Source of the DNA: Limibacter armeniacum
GTDB lineage: Bacteria > Bacteroidota > Bacteroidia > Cytophagales > Flammeovirgaceae
Assembly: GCF_036880985.1 (NCBI RefSeq)
Contig: NZ_JBAJNO010000008.1
Coordinates: forward strand, 1 to 64,000
DNA: 64,000 bases
Direction of reading: 5' to 3'
The notes below the pieces were generated by a model that worked only from the letters and a program-made list of their open reading frames with translations, did no database searches and was not told the origin of the DNA. The translations under genes and the position numbers were made by a program. Of the stretch, positions 25,494-34,202 are shown piece by piece. Numbering within the stretch: position 1 is the first letter of the stretch; each line of letters opens with the position of its first letter.

Positions 25494-26090
25494 TTATACT
25501 TCGGGTTCAAGTTCTACAATGATGTTATTGTCCATATAGCGTCTGACGCTTTTGATCTGCTCAGGAAGGTCTAAGCTGATTTTTTGCATCATGCGAGAGA
25601 AAGTGGAAAGTCCCAGACCTGCATTTGAAATGTCCTGCTTCATCTGCTTTTCCATCTTGCGTTTAGCTTGTCTATTGATTGCTCGTTTGATTCGTTTTTC
25701 CCATTCTTCTTTGGTTATGGCTCGGGCATTTTGAAACATCACGTTTTTGTATTCCTCAAAATAGCTGCTGGCCACTGATACCATAAGTCTGAAGTGATAC
25801 TCATCGCTGCCGGAAAGCGATTCGACGTATGGGAATATCTCATCGGTCTTTTTGTCCAGCAGGTCAAACTCAGGGCTGTTAGGCATTTCATACAGCGTGA
25901 TAAAGCTTTCGGCTTTCCTCTCGAAGTTTTTGTACTTGAGCTTCATTGCTTGGTTGCCACTGGCAAAGCTGCGGTAATAAGCCAGCGCGATATATAAGGC
26001 TGTCTCGAAGCGGTGAACCTTGTTGATTATTGCTTCGGTTACACCTTCAGGTTTTTTGAACTTAGGTTCGTAATAGTCTAGGATATGCAT
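25494..26090 (-). CDS. Early phage hypothetical protein, helical and basic
   Basis: 198 aa, nearly all helical. A basic stretch (EEWEKRIKRAINRQAKRKMEKQMKQD, about 128-153) could bind nucleic acid. Overlaps the upstream gene's stop by one base (TGATG-type coupling). Position in the replication operon suggests a replication accessory role, unproven. Confidence 0.55.
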   Translation of the reverse strand: MHILDYYEPKFKKPEGVTEAIINKVHRFETALYIALAYYRSFASGNQAMKLKYKNFERKAESFITLYEMPNSPEFDLLDKKTDEIFPYVESLSGSDEYHFRLMVSVASSYFEEYKNVMFQNARAITKEEWEKRIKRAINRQAKRKMEKQMKQDISNAGLGLSTFSRMMQKISLDLPEQIKSVRRYMDNNIIVELEPEV

Positions 26091-26467
26091 CAGAATAAGT
26101 TTAGTTGGTTAGGATCTTTTTTCTCATGTTTCGTCAATGGCTCAAATGCTTTGCATGTATCGTTTAGGTTTTGAGCAATGCCCATCATTTCAGCCACTTC
26201 AATGGGGATAGTATCCTGGTAAAAGATGATTTCAAGTGCCAGTTTCCCGATACACTCCTGACCTGTTTTCACCAGTTGGATACTCTCTTTCAGCAATGGC
26301 AGCTCATATTTCGGGTGGTGAGCTGATAGGCATTTTCGGCATTTCAGACAGTTCTGATCTTTCCATTCCGTTACCTGCCAAGCATGGTCAAATGGGTTGA
26401 TGGTATCTGTCCGTTTATGCCCTTCAGCCAGTTGCTGTATATGGTTGAGGTTTTTGTTTAGGTCCAT
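26090..26467 (-). CDS. Early phage protein with Cys cluster
   Basis: 125 aa. Contains NCLKCRKCLSAHH (about 39-51), a short metal-binding-like Cys3/His2 cluster, and ends in NQLNLF, which resembles a QLxLF-type sliding-clamp-binding peptide. That C-terminal clue suggests contact with the host DNA polymerase beta clamp, consistent with a replication role; it rests on six residues only. Overlaps the upstream gene by 10 bp. Confidence 0.55.
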   Translation of the reverse strand: MDLNKNLNHIQQLAEGHKRTDTINPFDHAWQVTEWKDQNCLKCRKCLSAHHPKYELPLLKESIQLVKTGQECIGKLALEIIFYQDTIPIEVAEMMGIAQNLNDTCKAFEPLTKHEKKDPNQLNLF

Positions 26468-26793
26468 GCTACTCCTTCTTTGTTTAGATAGCTGATAATG
26501 TTTCTTATCCTCATATATTCCTGGTGCATCAGCTGGTATTCCAGTTGCTTATCCTCATATACTTTTGGATCGGTTTCTCCCATCATCTGAGCAAGTCTGA
26601 TTTGTTCAGATTTCTTTGACTTTTGATCCTGTAACATATCATGGTACCAGTTCAAGCAATCACTGAAGCAGTCGAAGTCTGGCTTTAATTCATCCGGATA
26701 ATTATTGAGTTTACCTAGGTTGGCTCTGTACTCCAGTGCTGCTTTTGTAGCCTTGAATATTAGTTCGAGGTCTTCACTTTGAATCGTTATCAT
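26458..26793 (-). CDS. Early phage hypothetical protein
   Basis: 111 aa, helical, acidic-basic mixed. Starts 1 bp after the helicase gene stop and overlaps the next gene by 10 bp. No motif recognised beyond two Cys in FDCFSDCLNW. Confidence 0.5.
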   Translation of the reverse strand: MITIQSEDLELIFKATKAALEYRANLGKLNNYPDELKPDFDCFSDCLNWYHDMLQDQKSKKSEQIRLAQMMGETDPKVYEDKQLEYQLMHQEYMRIRNIISYLNKEGVAWT

Positions 26794-26794
26794 A

Positions 26795-29194
26795 TTAGAA
26801 AGGAGGTTTAAATTGAATCTTGTCGTAATTGTCTGAGATCACTACTGTTCTGTCTTTCTCGCTCCAGTCGTGAAAGCTCTGTATATGCTTGCGCCATTGA
26901 TCCTGTTTGATTGGGTTATCTACCTTTCGGTTAAACCTTTCCATCAAGTCTTCCATTTCTATCCACCTGCTGTTAATTGGCTGAGCTTTGAGGTATTCAA
27001 ATACCAGGTCTTCAGCGTTGCCGTTCAGGTGAATTTTGGCGGTTTCAACCAAGTAGTTTTCCTCATCAATGTTCAGGTCGTCGATTGTCTTACCCTTGAT
27101 TCTTTCAAATTCTTCAGGTGTTAACCAATCTTCAGCTTGAAGCTCGTAATAGCGGTTTTTGGGAATCCTGTACTCGCTGGTGTTCTTGATTTTCTCTCTG
27201 TAATAGATGTACTGAAGGTTGCCTTTATGGTCTTTTTCCACATCCAAAGGGATGTAGATAAATGACACACTTGTACTTAGGGTTTTGTATCCTTTTTCTG
27301 CAAACACTCGCTTGATGTCATCAGGGCTGTACTTAAACTTGGCGGTGTCTTTCATCAGGTCACAAAGTACCTTTGGGTGTATCCTGACCGTTTGCACATT
27401 GAAGTTGAGGAAAAGGTCTCTCATAAAGGTTTCGACCTCTTTCATGGCCATTGGCTTTGAATGCTTGATCACATTGAAAAACTCTTCCGTTTGAATGTGC
27501 TTTACATTGAACCAAAGACGGCCCATCTTCATTTCGGCAATGCTGTTGTTTCGGGCATTGGGGTTTACATGGTGGATAGGAGTCTGGACTAACATGCTCA
27601 GGAATGCAGGGACTTCTTCCTTCATCATCTGCAGCATGTTTGGTTTTGTCTCTTGTAGTACTGGCGGTTTCAGCATAAAGAAACGGTCCTCATCATCAGA
27701 GTCAATCTTCATGATATTATCCTCATGGTTTGAGGTGGCTATGAAGTGAGCAAAGTTGGATACTTCAGACTTGATCACACCTTTTGGTTCCATCAATCTT
27801 GTGTGTCCTGTGATCAAATCCTTTAGCATGTTCATCGCCTGGTCTCTTTCACTTTCTACCTTAATTTCTTCCAGACCTATATATGTCTTGTAAGCGTTGT
27901 GTGAGTTGAACCTGCCTAACAGGTCGTTGATATCAGTAACCATGGCATTGGCTCCAAAGATGTATCGCATCAGGTTGAGTAAGGTTGACTTACCTGTTCC
28001 ACGCTCGCGGCTCATCAGGATGACCATAGGGAGTCTGGCTTTTGGATAGCGATAGGCAATCCGGAACCAGTCAAGCAATACCGTTAATCTGTCTCCCAAT
28101 ATTGGTGCATCCCATTCCGCATTCCCTTGTGAGATATGGTGGAAATAGCTTAGGATATTGGGACATGCTTCTGCTGCTTCTTCAGCAGTTTTGAAATTGC
28201 CAGGATAAACATTCAGCGGTTCGTAGACATTGTAATAGTCAAACTCCAACCTGCCTTTGCTGGTGGTAAACCTCCGTTGGTAGTTCTTGGTGTTGTCCGG
28301 CTCAAGCGCCAGCCCATCATAAGCGGGGATGTCTTTGATAAAATCCGCTCCATATTTCCTTTTTACCGATTCGTAGGAAGTTGGCTGCATGCCTCGTACA
28401 AACAGGTCAGCATTTTCGCCCAAATACTGGACTGACATCAGTACAATCTTATCCAAGATTTGAATATACTTGTCTGCATCTACGTGCTTGATCTTTTTGA
28501 TCTCACCCCTGATCAGTTGGTAAATGCAAGACTTATAGATAAACTCAGACTTGTCAATATCTCCAAACCTGTTATAGATATTATAGAAGTCTTGTACCGT
28601 GTGATCCTGAAAGTCGATACCAAAGTAGCGGTACAGGTGTTCCATTTCTCCATCAGCCAGCTTGACATGATCAAACCATTTGTTTTCATGTTCGCTGCTT
28701 AGGGATTTAATGATTTCTTCTTCGTGATCCGGAAATTCGAACAGCATCCTATCCAGTGTTCGGGCTTGCTGCCAGTAGTCCGCCTTGATTACTTTCAGTA
28801 CGATTCTTTTGGTTGCAATACCTTTCCGTTTGGTTAGGTAGTTAAAAGCCTTGTGGAATGACTTGATCTGTTTTGTCAAACCTGCGGGCTTTTTATAGAG
28901 GTCTTTGTTTGGGTGGTATTTGTTGACTCTTGTATCAGATGGGTAGAGTATTGTCAGTACTTCAGGAGTTAGTTTGTCCAGGATATCGGTCAGCTCTTTT
29001 ACTGGCTCCATTGAATCGTAATTGAACAAGTCGTAAAACTTTTGAACCAATACGATGTCATCCCCTTGTAAACTTCCTTCAATTCCTTCGGTTTCTGACC
29101 CTAGCACAATGATTACATTTTTGGAAAGGTTCTTTCCATCCATGGTCATCTTAGCTTCAATTGCCTGTGAAAAAAGTATCGTTGAGGTATTCAT
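26795..29194 (-). CDS. Phage primase-helicase (SF3/D5-like)
   Basis: 799 aa. Opens DNA at the replication origin. The helicase core is at about 380-520: Walker A RERGTGKST (396-404), Walker B YIGLEE (438-443), sensor-1 motif IATSNH (485-490) and arginine-finger candidate Arg504 in DEDRFF. This layout matches the superfamily 3 helicases linked to primases in phages and satellites (D5 / DUF5906 group). The N-terminal 370 residues probably hold the primase-like or DNA-binding part, without a clear zinc or metal motif. C-terminal 280 residues are likely a winged-helix or origin-binding region. Central gene of the early operon; 4-bp overlap upstream. Confidence 0.85.
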   Translation of the reverse strand: MNTSTILFSQAIEAKMTMDGKNLSKNVIIVLGSETEGIEGSLQGDDIVLVQKFYDLFNYDSMEPVKELTDILDKLTPEVLTILYPSDTRVNKYHPNKDLYKKPAGLTKQIKSFHKAFNYLTKRKGIATKRIVLKVIKADYWQQARTLDRMLFEFPDHEEEIIKSLSSEHENKWFDHVKLADGEMEHLYRYFGIDFQDHTVQDFYNIYNRFGDIDKSEFIYKSCIYQLIRGEIKKIKHVDADKYIQILDKIVLMSVQYLGENADLFVRGMQPTSYESVKRKYGADFIKDIPAYDGLALEPDNTKNYQRRFTTSKGRLEFDYYNVYEPLNVYPGNFKTAEEAAEACPNILSYFHHISQGNAEWDAPILGDRLTVLLDWFRIAYRYPKARLPMVILMSRERGTGKSTLLNLMRYIFGANAMVTDINDLLGRFNSHNAYKTYIGLEEIKVESERDQAMNMLKDLITGHTRLMEPKGVIKSEVSNFAHFIATSNHEDNIMKIDSDDEDRFFMLKPPVLQETKPNMLQMMKEEVPAFLSMLVQTPIHHVNPNARNNSIAEMKMGRLWFNVKHIQTEEFFNVIKHSKPMAMKEVETFMRDLFLNFNVQTVRIHPKVLCDLMKDTAKFKYSPDDIKRVFAEKGYKTLSTSVSFIYIPLDVEKDHKGNLQYIYYREKIKNTSEYRIPKNRYYELQAEDWLTPEEFERIKGKTIDDLNIDEENYLVETAKIHLNGNAEDLVFEYLKAQPINSRWIEMEDLMERFNRKVDNPIKQDQWRKHIQSFHDWSEKDRTVVISDNYDKIQFKPPF

Positions 29195-29700
29195 AATATT
29201 TTACTGATTGCGTCTTCTGCGGTTAATGTCTTTTCTGTTTCCTCGTAGGGAATTTCTTCTTCCATAAATCTGATCAGGGCATAGAGCCTTACAATGCTTC
29301 GGCTCTTTGCTTGGATCGTGTCTTGGTCTGTCTCCTGCTGGATGGCAAACCAAAACTTGAACATCATCACCTTAAACTCTGCTATGCGGTGCTTATCGAT
29401 CAGGTCGGATGACTCTAGCATATGCGCTGATTCCATGCGTCCTTTTTCCAATTGCACTTTCATTGAATTGCGGCTAACGAAAGCGTTGTGCCGCTGTACC
29501 AAGTCCTGTTTTACACCATTATAAATGGAGGTGGTGGTTTGCATGATCTTCTTATAGAAGGTCAGCTCTTCGGTGATATACTTGCGGCTCTTCTCGTTGC
29601 ACCAACTTTGCTGTAGTGTCCATTCCTTTTTTTGGATGGCCTTTTGCAGGTCGTTGGTCAGGAACTGGAAGTGCTTCTGATGTGTGGGTGTTGCGCTCAT
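29191..29700 (-). CDS. Early phage hypothetical protein, helical
   Basis: 169 aa, helical, no membrane segment. Directly upstream of and overlapping (4 bp) the primase-helicase gene. Could be a helicase loader or a single-strand-binding partner by position; no motif supports a choice. Confidence 0.55.
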   Translation of the reverse strand: MSATPTHQKHFQFLTNDLQKAIQKKEWTLQQSWCNEKSRKYITEELTFYKKIMQTTTSIYNGVKQDLVQRHNAFVSRNSMKVQLEKGRMESAHMLESSDLIDKHRIAEFKVMMFKFWFAIQQETDQDTIQAKSRSIVRLYALIRFMEEEIPYEETEKTLTAEDAISKIL

Positions 29701-29757
29701 CTGTTATCCTCCTTTTTTATCCCAAATTGGTGTCCAGCTATTCAATCAGGTAGGACA

Positions 29758-30453
29758 TTATTCTGCTTCCTGTTCCCTTCTTTTTTGCTGACCTTTCAGC
29801 GCATTTAAGCGATTTTGAGCGGATCGGTATTTGGTGTTAAGCTCTTCCTTTTGCTCGTTCAGTTCGCTGATCTGCTCCCGCTGGATGGCCAGTGTTCGGT
29901 CTGCATCTTCCAAGTTTTCTTCCAGTTCGGCTACCTTGTTTTTGAAGTCATTCAAGCGACTGTTGAGCGAAGTATTAGCGGATTGTAGCGACTGTTCTGA
30001 CTCGCCCATATTGTTGAGCTGTCGTCTCATTTCGGAGTTGGCTTTTTCCTGCTCGATACATGACTGGTGTATTTCGTTGTAGCGAGACTTGAGCGACGTG
30101 TGAGCGGATTTCTCCAACTTCAAATCCTGTTCGAGCGAGTCTTTTTCAGCCTTCAGGTTTCGCTCTGAGTTCGCTACCGAAACAGCGATTTGTTGTGCCT
30201 CTTCGAGAGCGGTTTTGAGCGAATCCACTTGTTTTTGATAGTCTGAGACTATTTCAAGCTTGTTTTTAAGGGTGTTGTAAGTGGCCTTCAGAAGGGTAGT
30301 GGCGATATACGCCACTGCCGAAAATGTGAAAGCTATTGTGTTGTCCAGCTCAAAGGCTTGCTTTACTACCTGACCAGCCAAAATGACCACTGCCATGGTG
30401 AATAGAAAGCGGAACATCGTACTGGTGCGAAGGATATATTCTAGTGTTTTCAT
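29758..30453 (-). CDS. Membrane-anchored long coiled-coil protein
   Basis: 231 aa. Two membrane helices (about 13-31 and 38-55), then an almost uninterrupted coiled coil from about 60 to 225 (SLKTALEEAQQ..., LEQDLKLEK..., NTSLNSRLNDFKNKVAELEENLEDADRTL). Coupled by 4-bp overlap to the upstream four-helix membrane gene. The pair looks like one membrane complex made early in infection or lysogeny. Roles such as superinfection exclusion, membrane attachment of replication, or control of lysis are possible. Confidence 0.6.
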   Translation of the reverse strand: MKTLEYILRTSTMFRFLFTMAVVILAGQVVKQAFELDNTIAFTFSAVAYIATTLLKATYNTLKNKLEIVSDYQKQVDSLKTALEEAQQIAVSVANSERNLKAEKDSLEQDLKLEKSAHTSLKSRYNEIHQSCIEQEKANSEMRRQLNNMGESEQSLQSANTSLNSRLNDFKNKVAELEENLEDADRTLAIQREQISELNEQKEELNTKYRSAQNRLNALKGQQKRREQEAE

Positions 30454-31067
30454 GCCTGTCTATTGATTTTGGATTTCAAGATTTCAAACTGTGAATTGGT
30501 GGATGCTTCCGGTACCTTTTTGGGTGTTGGTTCGGTCGCTTCCGGTTCGCTCTCTTGTCGCTTGTACTTGCTCATCATTTGCTCAAAGTTTTCTTTCTCC
30601 ACTCGCTTGGCTAGCTCGTGGCTGGCGATCATAATAAAGAGTGAAGGGAAGAAACCGAGCACCCCAATTCCGAAGATTAGCAGCTCATTGATTTGCTCGC
30701 TGTACAAAATGGCGTGGTAACTGGCGATGGATAAGCAGCCGCTGACAAACGCTGAAAAGTAGCTGCTCTTTTGCATGCCGTTGATGGCGAAAAAGAAGGA
30801 ACCCGCCTCGATAACCAGACCTGCACAAAGTCCCAAAAGGATGGAAAGTGTGTGCATCAGCATAGAGCTGTTATCCATTCCCATGGCTTCCAGTTGTGAA
30901 CTGATTTTGCTCTCGAAAATGGAGGCAAAAAAGATGGCGATGCTTATAGCCTGGACAAATGCCATTAGGCCGATCATCAGCGCAAAGCCACTTGTTTGAC
31001 GGAGCATAAAGAGTAGTAGGTCCGTTCTGTTCTTTAGTTCGAATACCCAGTGTGTTTTATGCTTCAT
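30450..31067 (-). CDS. Polytopic membrane protein, partner of the coiled-coil protein
   Basis: 205 aa. Four probable membrane helices (about 26-50, 70-95, 102-122, 127-150), followed by a cytoplasmic tail with Lys/Glu/Pro-rich linker (about 165-205). No transporter or enzyme motif recognised. Overlaps the upstream gene by 11 bp and the downstream coiled-coil gene by 4 bp. Confidence 0.6.
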   Translation of the reverse strand: MKHKTHWVFELKNRTDLLLFMLRQTSGFALMIGLMAFVQAISIAIFFASIFESKISSQLEAMGMDNSSMLMHTLSILLGLCAGLVIEAGSFFFAINGMQKSSYFSAFVSGCLSIASYHAILYSEQINELLIFGIGVLGFFPSLFIMIASHELAKRVEKENFEQMMSKYKRQESEPEATEPTPKKVPEASTNSQFEILKSKINRQA

Positions 31068-31554
31068 TGTATATCTGAATAGGTTCTTTGAATAAGTATA
31101 ATGCGTAAGAGATCATCCGTTCTCTCTCCAACTGGTTAGCGTTGTGGAATAAGTGGCAGATTGATTTTGCCGAAAACGGATCATGTGTAGGAAGTCTGTA
31201 TTTCACCAGTTGGGCATGTCTGCCAAACACTAGATCAAACATCTCTACAGGCTTGAGGTTGTAGGTAAAAAAACACCAGTCCTTTATATGTTTCTTGACT
31301 GAGTCAATTGGCAGTAGGCTGTTTATTTCCTTGCTGATATACTCAGCGAAAAGCTGCTCAGCCTCTGAGTCCACCATCAGGATAAACTCAGGAAGGCTGA
31401 AACGTGTAGATTCGTATTTCTTGTGAAGGTGCTCAGGGTTGGTGTGATCCCCGAAAATCTTTCTAAAATCAGGATAGTATAAGTGCCTCTCTGAGTACTT
31501 GCAAACCATTCTGATGATGTTGTGAATCTGTTCGTAATTCGGTATCTTTATCAT
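31057..31554 (-). CDS. Early phage hypothetical protein
   Basis: 165 aa from Met 31554. A start 27 bp further up would lie inside a strong hairpin, so the shorter form is preferred. Mixed alpha/beta, His- and Phe-rich (SERHLYYPDFRKIFGDHTNPEHLHKKY). No family recognised. Confidence 0.5.
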   Translation of the reverse strand: MIKIPNYEQIHNIIRMVCKYSERHLYYPDFRKIFGDHTNPEHLHKKYESTRFSLPEFILMVDSEAEQLFAEYISKEINSLLPIDSVKKHIKDWCFFTYNLKPVEMFDLVFGRHAQLVKYRLPTHDPFSAKSICHLFHNANQLERERMISYALYLFKEPIQIYNEA

Positions 31555-31570
31555 TCGAAATTTTAGTTTA

Positions 31571-31608
31571 AAAGGCTGCATCAGGCGTTAAGTGATGTGG
31601 CCTTTTTT
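31571..31608. terminator. Hairpin between early genes
   Basis: AAGGCTGCATCA / TGATGTGGCCTT, a 12-bp stem including two G-U wobble pairs, T-run on the plus strand and TTTTAAAC on the minus strand. In the early operon's direction it would act as an attenuator. Confidence 0.5.
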
Positions 31609-31623
31609 TGTTTATGGATTTAA

Positions 31624-31977
31624 TTAATGTTGTGGGTTTATGTCTACCGTTAGCCAATCCTCTCGTAACTCAAATGGACTGAAGTTGACAACTTTTACAC
31701 CTATTGATCCGTCCAGTTTGGGCCATTCCGGTTTTGAGTCAAATACATCAATAAGCTGATCAGCATTATCAATCCTTCTGGACATCGCTTCACGAAAACA
31801 TTCAAGTGACCACTTTCTAATTGCCTCTTCGATTTCGTCAGCTTCTTCGTCATAGTCCCAGTCCCAATATTCAAGCAGTACATTTGCTGATTCAGTAGTA
31901 AAAACATCAGTATCGACTTCGAATGTGACCTCGGCATAGGATGAGTCGTATTGACATCTATATTCTTTTATTGGCAT
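31624..31977 (-). CDS. DUF2528-like early phage protein
   Basis: 117 aa, acidic. The segment EVTFEVDTDVFTTESANVLLEYWDWDYDEEADEIEEAIRKW (start about residue 16) resembles the DUF2528 family seen in phages and mobile elements. Biochemical function is not known. Strong acidity would also suit a DNA-mimic protein, but nothing shows this directly. Confidence 0.55.
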   Translation of the reverse strand: MPIKEYRCQYDSSYAEVTFEVDTDVFTTESANVLLEYWDWDYDEEADEIEEAIRKWSLECFREAMSRRIDNADQLIDVFDSKPEWPKLDGSIGVKVVNFSPFELREDWLTVDINPQH

Positions 31978-31981
31978 GGCT

Positions 31982-32422
31982 TTAAGGTTTTGGAGCGATG
32001 GTTAATGACATTTCCTGATCTGGAGTGTAAGTTTTCCCATCATCAATCCAACCGATTTTACCAACCTTCACCATCTCATTCATCATCTCATCAGTTACGT
32101 TTTGGCCTGAAGCTTTGAGTAATATACTGGCGTTATTTTTCACCTGAATAATCATGTTTAGTGACTCCTTAAAGTCAGCTATGAAATCATCTAGGTTTTC
32201 GGCAGTGACCACATTACAGATATCCTGAATGGTTTCGAGGTCGTACTCCTTATTGGTTGGTGTTCTTGTCGGTTGACTTGGAGTAGGTTCAAGTTCTTTC
32301 GACTGGACCCATTCACTGTAGGTTTTTGACTTGTTGGTTCCGTCTCCATGATGTATTTCATTTAGATATGCTTCTGCTGCATTACACCTTTTCTTCCAGT
32401 AATCTTGTTCTGCTTTTGTCAT
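31982..32422 (-). CDS. Early phage hypothetical protein
   Basis: 146 aa. N-terminal helix with a WKKRCNAAEAYL segment, a Pro/Thr-rich linker (about 47-58) and an acidic helical C-terminal half. The N-terminus resembles short phage proteins that begin with a coiled-coil tag. Function unknown. Gaps of 4 bp on each side place it in the early operon. Confidence 0.5.
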   Translation of the reverse strand: MTKAEQDYWKKRCNAAEAYLNEIHHGDGTNKSKTYSEWVQSKELEPTPSQPTRTPTNKEYDLETIQDICNVVTAENLDDFIADFKESLNMIIQVKNNASILLKASGQNVTDEMMNEMVKVGKIGWIDDGKTYTPDQEMSLTIAPKP

Positions 32423-32426
32423 CGTT

Positions 32427-32660
32427 TTACTTGTTTTGTGATTCTTGTGCTTCGCATTCAGCTTTCCTTACTTCGAGGTTTGCCATTTGAATAGTATAAA
32501 GTGTGTTCTCCCATTCTTCGGCTTCATCATCTTGATAGTTCTCTTCTGCAAGGTCTTTCATATCACCTGCATAAGTTTCCATCTCATCAAGGATGTTGCT
32601 TGATAGGGCTGTAAGTGGTGTCTCTCCATCGTACAGTTCATTAAATTCTTGTGTAGTCAT
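32427..32660 (-). CDS. Small acidic early protein, first gene of the main early operon
   Basis: 77 aa, net charge strongly negative (EEMETYAGDMKDLAEENYQDDEAEEWENT). First gene after the intergenic region at 32661-32999, so its transcript start marks the early operon. Small acidic first genes in phage early operons are often inhibitors of host enzymes or defence; this is inference only. Confidence 0.5.
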   Translation of the reverse strand: MTTQEFNELYDGETPLTALSSNILDEMETYAGDMKDLAEENYQDDEAEEWENTLYTIQMANLEVRKAECEAQESQNK

Positions 32661-32999
32661 CAGTGATAGCTTTTACGGTTATACATAATTTTCAAAACCC
32701 AAAAGGGCATAGTTTACCTGTTGCACCGTCAGCATATGTTTTTTGCTTATGGCGTACAGGAGGGGTAAGAACCCGATATATATAATGTTATGAGTATGCA
32801 ATTGGATGTGGGAAGAAATCCCAATCAGGTAAAAGGCAATGCCTTTTACTTGACCCCTCTGTTTAACCCATTATCAATCAAAAATTTTATGCCTTAAATG
32901 GAGCAGGACATTCGCCCCGCTCCGTGTTTCCGATTACCTTGAAATTGTGTAATTTAATAGCGCTTAAACCTTATTTTTCACCACAAAAACAGATAACCT
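32661..32999. other. Intergenic region with two hairpins
   Basis: Divergent region between the early operon (minus) and the 121-aa gene (plus). Contains GTAAAAGGCA / TGCCTTTTAC back to back (32829-32849) and GGAGCaGG / CCcCGCTCC (32900-32923). No open frame or tRNA-like structure seen. Candidates are early promoter and operators, or a small RNA. Confidence 0.35.
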
Positions 33000-33365
33000 A
33001 TGAATGAAAATGAACAAGTACTTTATAATGATGGAATGACTTATCAGGTATATATGACCAGGGCATTCCGAAAACACTACGATGGCTCTAATCTAAAACT
33101 TCACTCTTCTGCTATGAGTAACCTTGTCTTGTCTGAGAGCGGAAGTAGCAACGTCAAGCATCTTGGTAAGACTGAGAAACTCTTTGCTAAAGTCAAGAAA
33201 GATGTCTTGCAAGCCGCTGACAAATTTCTCAAGTTCAAACTGACAGATGTTGAGCGAGCCATTATTGAACAGGAGCGGTCGAATCTGTCCAATGCCTTTA
33301 ACTCTTATAGCCTAAGAACTTCTATTAGGCGTATAGTGGAAGTTACTGACCGCTTCAAATTCTAA
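33000..33365 (+). CDS. Small plus-strand phage protein
   Basis: 121 aa, basic, helical. Opposite in direction to the surrounding early genes; last 54 bp overlap the end of the convergent 164-aa gene. Region upstream is AT-rich with a near TAnnTTTG element (TATTTTTC). The isolated plus-strand position suggests expression from the prophage state. Function unknown. Confidence 0.5.
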   Translation: MNENEQVLYNDGMTYQVYMTRAFRKHYDGSNLKLHSSAMSNLVLSESGSSNVKHLGKTEKLFAKVKKDVLQAADKFLKFKLTDVERAIIEQERSNLSNAFNSYSLRTSIRRIVEVTDRFKF

Positions 33366-33806
33366 GGTTTCTTTAGCCAATCCAATCAGGAACTCTTGGT
33401 GTTGATTTGGCAAATCCTTCTTTTGGTAACATGAAAGCATGTTAGATACCCTTTCATTGTTTGCCAATATGAAGTCTGCCAGTTCCTGGTTTGACATACT
33501 ACTGAAATCAAGGTTTGTGATAAAGCTGGATAGCTCATTGCTGAAATGCTCCATCACGAAATAGTTATTCTTCAGTAGTGAGATAACCTCTTTGGCATGA
33601 CTGATCTTTTGCGACCTGAACAGCGTTATGGTAGCGCCTATTGGCGTTTCAATGTTAGCTTGCATCAGGTTGTCTCCCGTAAAACCACAAGTGATATTGA
33701 GCTTGTAGTTTTCTTTATTATATACCTGACATACTATGACTTCGCTATAGGTAATTGTAGTGTCAGGTGCTAATGCGTAAAGAATTTGTTCTAGTGCTGC
33801 TTTCAT
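33312..33806 (-). CDS. Phage hypothetical protein near repressor
   Basis: 164 aa from Met 33806; GGAGAGAGG lies about 20 bp upstream, and a longer frame would overlap the preceding gene. N-terminal helix, central beta segment (YKLNITCGFTGDNLMQANIETPIG), C-terminal helices (SSMSNQELADFILANNERVSNMLSCY). No known family. Part of a short minus-strand unit with the 104-aa gene, divergent from the repressor. Confidence 0.5.
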   Translation of the reverse strand: MKAALEQILYALAPDTTITYSEVIVCQVYNKENYKLNITCGFTGDNLMQANIETPIGATITLFRSQKISHAKEVISLLKNNYFVMEHFSNELSSFITNLDFSSMSNQELADFILANNERVSNMLSCYQKKDLPNQHQEFLIGLAKETLEFEAVSNFHYTPNRSS

Positions 33807-33846
33807 TTCAATTTTTTTTAAAACCTCTCTCCAATAGCGGGAATAA

Positions 33847-34161
33847 TTAAGAACAATCAGGTACAGTGCAAGGCTCTGTACTTGAAGCATCCACTTCATT
33901 GATGTGAGGATATGAACTACTTTCGGCAGTAGCGGGGTCTAAAACATCGTAACCAAGTAAACCGCTTTCCAGTGCTTCCTTAAAATTCTTTTGAGCAAAA
34001 GGCTGATCCTTATTTTTTACTAGGTCCTGTTTGAGGAGATACTTTAAAACATCACCCATATTTGATTTCCCGTAAACTTTTTTGAGAGTTACAAGGTGTT
34101 TCCTTAATGGAATTTCAAGTTTCACCCCAGTATATATCGTTTGTATTTGTGGTTCAGTCAT
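33847..34161 (-). CDS. Small phage protein divergent from repressor
   Basis: 104 aa. Basic helical first half (IPLRKHLVTLKKVYGKSNMGDVLKYLLKQDLV) and an acidic, Ser-rich end. Position divergent from the repressor is where Cro, excisionase or antirepressor genes usually lie. No HTH is clear, so the role is open. Confidence 0.5.
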   Translation of the reverse strand: MTEPQIQTIYTGVKLEIPLRKHLVTLKKVYGKSNMGDVLKYLLKQDLVKNKDQPFAQKNFKEALESGLLGYDVLDPATAESSSYPHINEVDASSTEPCTVPDCS

Positions 34162-34202
34162 GATAAAACGGTTCTAGGTATTTAATTCTTAGCCTTTTTT
34201 GC

